A stretch of 13,111 nucleotides of DNA from NCBI GenBank assembly GCA_003219115.1, contig QHPN01000020.1:1-13111 (forward strand), given 5' to 3'. This document shows positions 6,076-13,111 of this stretch, piece by piece. A program made the position numbers and the translations under genes. The stretch's first letter is position 1. The number at the start of each line of letters is the position of its first letter. The stretch is from Verrucomicrobiota bacterium. GTDB lineage: Bacteria > Verrucomicrobiota > Verrucomicrobiia > Chthoniobacterales > UBA10450. The notes below the pieces were generated by a model, which searched no databases, was not told the DNA's origin, and saw only the letters and a list, made by a program, of their open reading frames with translations.

Positions 6076-6225
6076 TTAAATCGTCGGCTGTCGTCGAGAA
6101 GTTGCTTCAGATTTCGAAACAGCTACAGGCCGTTTATAGTATTCCCAATACTGGTAGTAGTAATACTCCGGCACGGAAGTATCGACCAAAGTCACACCTG
6201 GCTTGGTTCCGATTATACCGCACAT
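6076..6225 (-). CDS. Possible small Tyr-rich protein (49 aa)
   Basis: A short frame opens with ATG at 6225, preceded by GGAAACCGAA as a weak ribosome site, and closes with TAA 5 nt before the next gene's ATG. It encodes MCGIIGTKPGVTLVDTSV, then PEYYYYQYWEYYKRP, then a basic Ser/Thr-rich tail. The composition (seven Tyr and one Trp within ten residues, varied codons TAT/TAC) looks more like a selected peptide than chance. The immediate adjacency to the 241-aa membrane-protein gene supports an operon. Against it: the length is short, no homologue is known to me, and a perfect TATAAT (6212-6217 on the minus strand) lies inside the frame. The region could instead be that gene's promoter and leader. 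No transmembrane segment is visible. Confidence 0.4.
   Translation of the reverse strand: MCGIIGTKPGVTLVDTSVPEYYYYQYWEYYKRPVAVSKSEATSRRQPTI
6212..6217 (-). promoter_or_regulatory. Perfect -10 hexamer TATAAT, possible promoter for the 5345-6070 gene
   Basis: Read on the minus strand, 6217-6212 is TATAAT. No good TTGACA-like box is found 16-18 nt upstream and there is no extended TGn, so this is only half a promoter. If used, transcription would start near 6205, about 135 nt before the membrane-protein ATG and downstream of the possible small-protein ATG. The two interpretations therefore compete. Confidence 0.25.
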
Positions 6226-6357
6226 TTCGGTTTCCAGCTTTCAGGCGGCGCCAGAGAAGCAATAAAATTCAAGGAAAAAGAGGTATGATTCCAAGTAAGA
6301 TTTTGCCGGAAAAACATAATCGACAGGGTGGCGTACTCTAAGCTTTACCGTCCCTGT
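6226..6357. other. Intergenic region before the secreted-protein gene, with an 18-codon frame
   Basis: This stretch lies between divergent genes. It contains a short plus-strand frame (6285-6341, 18 codons, MIPSKILPEKHNRQGGVL) preceded by AAGGA nine bases upstream, one of the better ribosome sites in the window. A CATAAT hexamer at 6315-6320 could serve as a -10 box but has no clear -35 partner. I see no terminator hairpin or conserved RNA. Confidence 0.35.
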
Positions 6358-6870
6358 ATGCGACGCGCGTCCTGGCTTGAATTGGCTTGGCCGAAGATTG
6401 TCGGATCAATGCTCGGTTTCGCATTGGCGATTGGCGCTCTTGTGACATTTTCGGCCGCTCATGCCAGTCCAACTCCCAATGCCACAGAAAACACTATGCC
6501 TGTGGCCAAGGGCCAGATCGAGACCAAATTTCTTGTGATGGTTCGAGACACGGTCAGCTCTCCGCTGCCCGAAGGCGATACGACGTTTATCATTTTCCTC
6601 GCGCGAAGCTCGGCGCTCGATCGGTTCACCTTCATCAACGAGAATAAGCCGGCTCGCGGCGAGCTTAGGATCGCGGTCGCAAACGAGAAGCTGTCCGCCG
6701 ACAGCGACAAGTGGATGTCGGTCGAGGGGGCGGTGCCATTTAAGCGTAAGCGTCTGTTCAATGTCTCGATGCTCGGAGTCGAAGCCAAATATGTTCGTCT
6801 CACCTTTCACGTTGAGCACGAAGAAAACGTTGGACCGTTGAACGCCTCCGAGGCTGTCGCGCTCAATTAA
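6358..6870 (+). CDS. Secreted discoidin-like (galactose-binding-fold) protein
   Basis: The 170-residue product begins with a signal peptide: basic MRRASWLELAWPK, a hydrophobic core IVGSMLGFALAIGALVTF (about 14-31), then an A-H-A motif with likely signal-peptidase cleavage after A36. The mature part contains SSALDRFTFINENKPARGEL (about 84-103), then IAVANEKLSADSDKW and KRLFNVSMLGVEAKYVRLTF, ending about residue 150. This resembles the F5/8 type C jelly-roll pattern, in which a surface loop region is followed by phases such as W..V and KYVRLTF. Such domains often bind glycans or other surface ligands. The protein is probably periplasmic, outer-membrane-associated or extracellular. A GTG at 6328 gives a 10-residue longer start, but the ATG at 6358 gives a normal signal peptide. 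No catalytic residues are seen; binding specificity is unknown. Confidence 0.7.
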   Translation: MRRASWLELAWPKIVGSMLGFALAIGALVTFSAAHASPTPNATENTMPVAKGQIETKFLVMVRDTVSSPLPEGDTTFIIFLARSSALDRFTFINENKPARGELRIAVANEKLSADSDKWMSVEGAVPFKRKRLFNVSMLGVEAKYVRLTFHVEHEENVGPLNASEAVALN

Positions 6871-7090
6871 GCCGTCGGCGGCGGCTAAGTCGCAGCGCGG
6901 AGAACAGCGAACGGTAAGCGATTCAATTTTGTTCCAAAATTTGAGAGAACCACGGCCATGTTTTCCATAGATTTTCGCTTACAAAAGCATTTTCCATTTT
7001 GATCCGGCGGCCGATTCGCCAAATCTCTATCTGCGCGCGCTAGCGGCACAGAATTAGCTTTTTCTGACCTGGGCGTCACGGGCGCGGCGA
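6871..7090. other. Intergenic region upstream of the sensor kinase, containing a 7+3+7 palindrome
   Basis: No credible gene is found in these 220 nt. AATTTTG (6925-6931) and CAAAATT (6935-6941) form a perfect inverted repeat around TTC, a possible operator or weak hairpin. AT-rich sequence continues to about 6996, before GC-rich sequence up to the kinase start. I could not identify a convincing -35/-10 pair or a terminator for the upstream gene. Confidence 0.35.
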
Positions 7091-8716
7091 ATGCGAGCAA
7101 TTACGGCATCTCACATCCAGACGCGGCAGCAACCGAAGTCGGCCAAGAAGATTTGCCGCCAACGGAAAAATAATGAAAACCTACGGAAGACTTCGCGGAA
7201 AACCGCTCCGGCGAAAGATGCGGATTATCATCAGTTGGTTGCCCGGGCTACAAACGATGCAGTTCGGGATTGGGATTTAGCGAGCCGCGGCCTCACCTGG
7301 CCGCAGGGCCTCGATACTCTTCTCGGTTATTCCCCGGGTAAATCAGATCAGACGATCGCGTTCTGGCAACGACAGATTCATGGGGCGGATCGCTCGCGCA
7401 CCGCGGCGTCAATTCGGGATGCCATCAAATCCAAAGCCGAATATTGGTCGGGCGAATATCGTTTTCGACATGCCAAGGGGCATTACCTCCAGTTACTGGA
7501 GCGCGCTTTGATTGTGCGCGACATCAACGGCCGCCCGGTGAGGTTCATTGGTGTGCTAATGGATGTGACCGCGCGCAAACAACTGCACGATCAGCTTTCT
7601 AATTCCCAAAAAATGGAAGCGTTTGGTCAACTCGCGGGCGGTGTCGCTCACGACTTTAACAATTTCCTGACCGCGATCCTCGGCTACAGTGATCTGCTCG
7701 TTGCTGAGGTCGAGGGTCGCGGAACGGGAGCCAAATACTTGAGTGAGATTCGGAGTGCGGCGGGGCGGGCCGCTTCATTGACAAAACAACTCCTCACCTT
7801 TAGCCGTCGCGAACCGTTGGAACCGCGCGTGCTGGAAGTGAACAAGCTGATCCATGATCTGGAGCGCTCGATGCTTCGACTGCTCGGCGAAAACATCTCG
7901 GTTCTGTGCGAGCTGATGCCGGAAAAGAAACATATCAAGGTTGATCCGGATCAGTTCACCCAGATCATTATTAACCTCGCCGTTAACGCCCGCGATGCGA
8001 TGCCGGCTGGAGGCACGTTGGTGCTAAAAACCGAGGCGATTTCTACCAATGGCAAGGTACCAGCGGAATTGCCGCTGGGAAAATACGTGGGCATTAGCGT
8101 AATCGACAACGGCATGGGGATGACCGATGACGTAAAAGAGCATCTTTTCGAGCCGTTCTTTACCACCAAAGACGATCGTCACGGCAGCGGGCTCGGCTTG
8201 GCTACCTGTTATGGAATTGTTCGCCAAAGCGGCGGACACATCAGCGTCGAAAGTGAGCTCGGAAAAGGGACCGCCGTGCACATCTGCCTTCCGGAGGTTG
8301 TCGCGCCGCCGCCGGCCCCCTACCGCAAACGTCCGAAATTGCCCAACGGCACCGAAACAATCCTGGTAGTCGAAGACGACATTAGCGTGAGACATGTCGC
8401 GGTGCGGACATTGCGCATGCTCGGCTACAACGTCCTGGAAGCATTTCGCGCCGACGAAGCCAAACGCTTGATTCAATGCAACATCGTCAACCTTGTCGTT
8501 ACCGACGTTGTGCTGCCTGATATGAGCGGATGCGACTTCGCCGACTGGACGCGAAATAACAGCCCGTCCACGCAAATTTTGCTGACCTCCGGGTATTTGC
8601 CAGAGATAACCCTCGACAGCCCAGCGAGCGATCTGCCTTTTCTGTCGAAACCTTTCGATCCAGAACAGCTGGCAGAAACAGTGCGAGCATCCCTTGACGG
8701 TGTCGTTGTTAGCTGA
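7091..8716 (+). CDS. Cytoplasmic PAS-domain hybrid sensor histidine kinase with C-terminal receiver
   Basis: The 541-residue kinase is an orphan, with no response-regulator gene beside it. Its N-terminus (1-45) is basic and low in order. A PAS_3-type fold with its PAC motif covers about 50-165 (WSGEYRFRHAKGHYLQLLER, FIGVLMDVTARKQ). The HisKA dimerisation helix has the phospho-acceptor H187 in GGVAHDFNN. The ATPase domain has N-box INLAVNARDAMP (294-305), G1 DNGMGM (339-344), F-box LFEPFFTTK (352-360) and G2 GSGLGL (365-370). A Pro-rich linker (405-413) leads to a receiver domain with acidic E428/D429/D430, phospho-acceptor D472 and K520. No transmembrane segment is seen, so it senses a cytoplasmic cue through PAS. 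With an internal receiver it may pass phosphate to a separate HPt protein or use the receiver to regulate itself. The start is the only in-frame ATG that leaves the PAS domain whole with a short leader; the basic leader may be partly untranslated. Confidence 0.93.
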   Translation: MRAITASHIQTRQQPKSAKKICRQRKNNENLRKTSRKTAPAKDADYHQLVARATNDAVRDWDLASRGLTWPQGLDTLLGYSPGKSDQTIAFWQRQIHGADRSRTAASIRDAIKSKAEYWSGEYRFRHAKGHYLQLLERALIVRDINGRPVRFIGVLMDVTARKQLHDQLSNSQKMEAFGQLAGGVAHDFNNFLTAILGYSDLLVAEVEGRGTGAKYLSEIRSAAGRAASLTKQLLTFSRREPLEPRVLEVNKLIHDLERSMLRLLGENISVLCELMPEKKHIKVDPDQFTQIIINLAVNARDAMPAGGTLVLKTEAISTNGKVPAELPLGKYVGISVIDNGMGMTDDVKEHLFEPFFTTKDDRHGSGLGLATCYGIVRQSGGHISVESELGKGTAVHICLPEVVAPPPAPYRKRPKLPNGTETILVVEDDISVRHVAVRTLRMLGYNVLEAFRADEAKRLIQCNIVNLVVTDVVLPDMSGCDFADWTRNNSPSTQILLTSGYLPEITLDSPASDLPFLSKPFDPEQLAETVRASLDGVVVS

Positions 8717-8776
8717 ATCGAGGCGCTGACGCTTCGAAGACGTTGCCGCCCATTTAGGTGCGGTGTATGCAATCGC

Positions 8777-9988
8777 GTGATCAGCTTTGCCGACATCGAA
8801 GCCGCGCGCGAGCGCGCCAAGGGCGTGGTTTATTACTCTCCTTGTCTACCCTCGATTCCGTTGAGCGACATCACCGGGATGGAGATTTTCTGCAAGCTCG
8901 ACAACCTGCAGCGAACTGGGAGTTTTAAGGAACGCGGCGCGCGCAATGTTCTTTCGCAATTGCCCGCCGACCAGAAAAAGCGCGGCGTCATTGCGGCGTC
9001 AGCCGGGAATCATGCTCAGGCGCTCGCTTATCAGGGCAAACTGCTCGGCATTCCTGCGACTGTGGTAATGCCAAAGCACGCTCCGCTCATCAAAGTGACT
9101 ACTTGTCAGAAGCTCGGTGCGCGTGTTGTTCTGCATGGCAAAGATTTTGCCGAAGCCAAAACACGCGCTCACGAAATCGGTACGAAGGAAAAGCTGGCCT
9201 ACATCGATGGCTACGATGATCCGTCGATCATTGCCGGTCAGGGGACAATGGGTTTGGAAATTCTGGAGCAAGTTCCCAATGTCGATGCCGTGATCGTGCC
9301 GGTAGGTGGCGCCGGCTTAATCGCGGGCGTTTCACTGGCAGTGAAGACGAAACGCCCAAAAGTGAAAGTTATCGCGGTCGAGGCGGAAAACGTTGCCAGT
9401 TTTTCTGCTGCACTAAAAATGGGAAAACCGACGCGGATCGAAATGCAACCGACCCTCGCCGACGGGCTCGCCATTCCACAGGTCGGCAAAAATGCGTTCG
9501 AGATTGCGAAATCGCGGGTCGACAGGTCCGTCATTGTCACGGAAGAACAAATCGCGCTTTCCATATTGCGAATCGTTGAGCTGGAGAAAGGTGTGGTGGA
9601 AGGCGCCGCCGCAACGCCTCTGGCTGCCTGTTTATCCGGAGACTTAAAAAGTCTCGCCCGCAAACGCGTCGTGCTTTTGCTTTGCGGCGGAAATATCGAT
9701 CCTAATGTCTTGAGCCGCGTCATCGAGCGCGGGCTCGTCGCCGATGGACGACTTTCTCGCTTCACCGCTGTGATCAGTGATCGGCCCGGCGGCCTCGCGG
9801 AGTTGACCGCGCAAATCGCTGCCAGCGGTGCTAGCATCAAACAAGTGGTGCACGATCGTGCCTTTGCCGGCTCGGACGTGTCCGCAGTTCACGTCCTTTG
9901 CACGGTAGAGACGCGCAACCGCGAGCACCTGGCCGCGTTGCGAAGGAAATTGCGCGAGAACGGTGTGGAAACTTACGATCCGCGCTGA
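8777..9988 (+). CDS. ilvA: Threonine ammonia-lyase (threonine dehydratase), short form with one ACT domain
   Basis: The 403-residue PLP enzyme converts L-threonine to 2-oxobutanoate and ammonia, feeding isoleucine synthesis or threonine breakdown. The PLP lysine is K51 in RTGSFKERGA. The phosphate- and substrate-binding loop is SAGNHAQ (75-81), the glycine-rich loop GGAGL (177-181), and the C-terminal part of the fold carries LLCGGNID (301-308). Residues about 326-403 form an ACT-like domain (FTAVISDRPGGLAEL). This size and single regulatory domain match the one-C-terminal-domain ilvA/tdcB class, not the roughly 515-aa E. coli biosynthetic enzyme. GTG at 8777 is the start; the nearby ATG at 8767 is out of frame. 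It begins 60 nt after the kinase stop on the same strand. Isoleucine feedback is likely but not provable from the sequence. Confidence 0.93.
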   Translation: MISFADIEAARERAKGVVYYSPCLPSIPLSDITGMEIFCKLDNLQRTGSFKERGARNVLSQLPADQKKRGVIAASAGNHAQALAYQGKLLGIPATVVMPKHAPLIKVTTCQKLGARVVLHGKDFAEAKTRAHEIGTKEKLAYIDGYDDPSIIAGQGTMGLEILEQVPNVDAVIVPVGGAGLIAGVSLAVKTKRPKVKVIAVEAENVASFSAALKMGKPTRIEMQPTLADGLAIPQVGKNAFEIAKSRVDRSVIVTEEQIALSILRIVELEKGVVEGAAATPLAACLSGDLKSLARKRVVLLLCGGNIDPNVLSRVIERGLVADGRLSRFTAVISDRPGGLAELTAQIAASGASIKQVVHDRAFAGSDVSAVHVLCTVETRNREHLAALRRKLRENGVETYDPR

Positions 9989-9995
9989 TTTTCCT

Positions 9996-10089
9996 GTGAT
10001 CTCGAGCGAACCCGAGGGATCCGGTCGCGAAACCTTAAAGCGAATTTCGTCGGAATCCTCGATCCCGCACGTGCGCGACTCTGGATGAC
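9996..10089. repeat. Degraded copy of the GTCATCC/GGATGAC inverted-repeat element
   Basis: The left arm GTGATCTCGAGCG...CCGAGGGATC (9996-10021) and right arm GAATCCTCGATCC...CTGGATGAC (10053-10089) resemble the arms of the 2216-2348 element, but with several substitutions, so this is probably an old copy. It lies between ilvA and gcvP, in the gap where a promoter would be expected. Confidence 0.4.
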
Positions 10090-10136
10090 CAGCGTCATCC
10101 TCGCGTCACTTGAAGCACCCATCGCGCTCCGTAATC
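10083..10136. repeat. Abutting second repeat unit upstream of gcvP, with a GGATGAC-CAGC-GTCATCC junction
   Basis: Where the degraded element ends (GGATGAC, 10083-10089), a GTCATCC word begins again at 10094 after CAGC, giving a perfect 7+4+7 inverted repeat. The sequence up to about 10136 (reading GATTACGGAGCGCGATGGGT on the minus strand) looks like a further dispersed repeat that I recall from related genomes; with only one copy here this cannot be confirmed. It ends 7 nt before the gcvP ATG. Confidence 0.35.
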
Positions 10137-10143
10137 TTTAACG

Positions 10144-13111
<2,968 letters not shown>

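Noticed and set aside
6138..6152. Inverted repeat AGTATT-CCC-AATACT with another AATACT 15 nt on, considered as an operator
   Set aside because: On the minus strand these words are the alternating Tyr codons (TAT/TAC) of the small Tyr-rich frame, which explains the similarity without a regulatory role; it stays possible if that frame proves not to be translated.
9238..9840. Minus-strand 200-codon frame inside ilvA
   Set aside because: Antisense shadow of the threonine ammonia-lyase, with Ser/Thr/Ala-rich composition typical of reversed coding sequence.
9989..10143. Possible glycine riboswitch upstream of gcvP
   Set aside because: I see no tandem aptamer-like arrangement or conserved glycine-riboswitch core; the sequence is better explained as repeat remnants.

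Overview
This window looks like chromosomal DNA from a free-living, GC-rich, Gram-negative-type bacterium. The protein styles and the many small dispersed repeats remind me of soil Verrucomicrobiota (Chthoniobacterales or Udaeobacter-like). That placement is inference from pattern memory, not a search result. Coding density is high and start codons mostly lack a clear Shine-Dalgarno sequence.

Layout: positions 1-960 (minus strand) hold a membrane protein gene followed by a winged-helix regulator gene that runs off the left edge, with a 15-nt palindrome just upstream as a candidate operator. Positions 1116-1604 (minus) encode a DUF456 membrane protein. It diverges from a peroxiredoxin gene (1703-2197, plus) whose sigma70-type promoter predicts an almost leaderless mRNA. 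A large aconitase gene follows (2359-5223, plus). Convergent to it is a minus-strand pair: a possible 49-residue tyrosine-rich small protein (6076-6225) and a three-pass membrane protein (5345-6070). Then on the plus strand come a secreted discoidin-like protein (6358-6870), an orphan hybrid sensor kinase (7091-8716), an ACT-domain threonine ammonia-lyase (8777-9988) and an almost complete glycine decarboxylase P-protein (10144 to the right edge).

The genes are mostly ordinary core metabolism (TCA cycle, peroxide removal, threonine and glycine catabolism) plus signalling and envelope genes. I see no defence, phage, CRISPR, secretion or biosynthetic cluster, no transposase and no RNA gene.

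The unusual content is a layered set of small repeats, several of them inside conserved enzymes and in frame. (1) Two-unit, REP/BIME-like inverted pairs with base-pair-compensated hairpins occur at 1027-1087 and inside gcvP at 10834-10889. The gcvP copy is followed at once by eight T residues, so it resembles an intrinsic terminator within a coding sequence. A single REP-like unit lies at 5299-5322. (2) Imperfect tandem repeats with a 7-nt period occur at four places: upstream of the DUF456 gene, once in acn and twice in gcvP. (3) A longer inverted repeat with GTCATCC/GGATGAC ends abuts the acn start, and a degraded relative lies before gcvP. (4) A 10-nt periodic repeat supplies the last codons and stop of acn. 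These elements, and how the proteins tolerate them, are the part most worth a second look.
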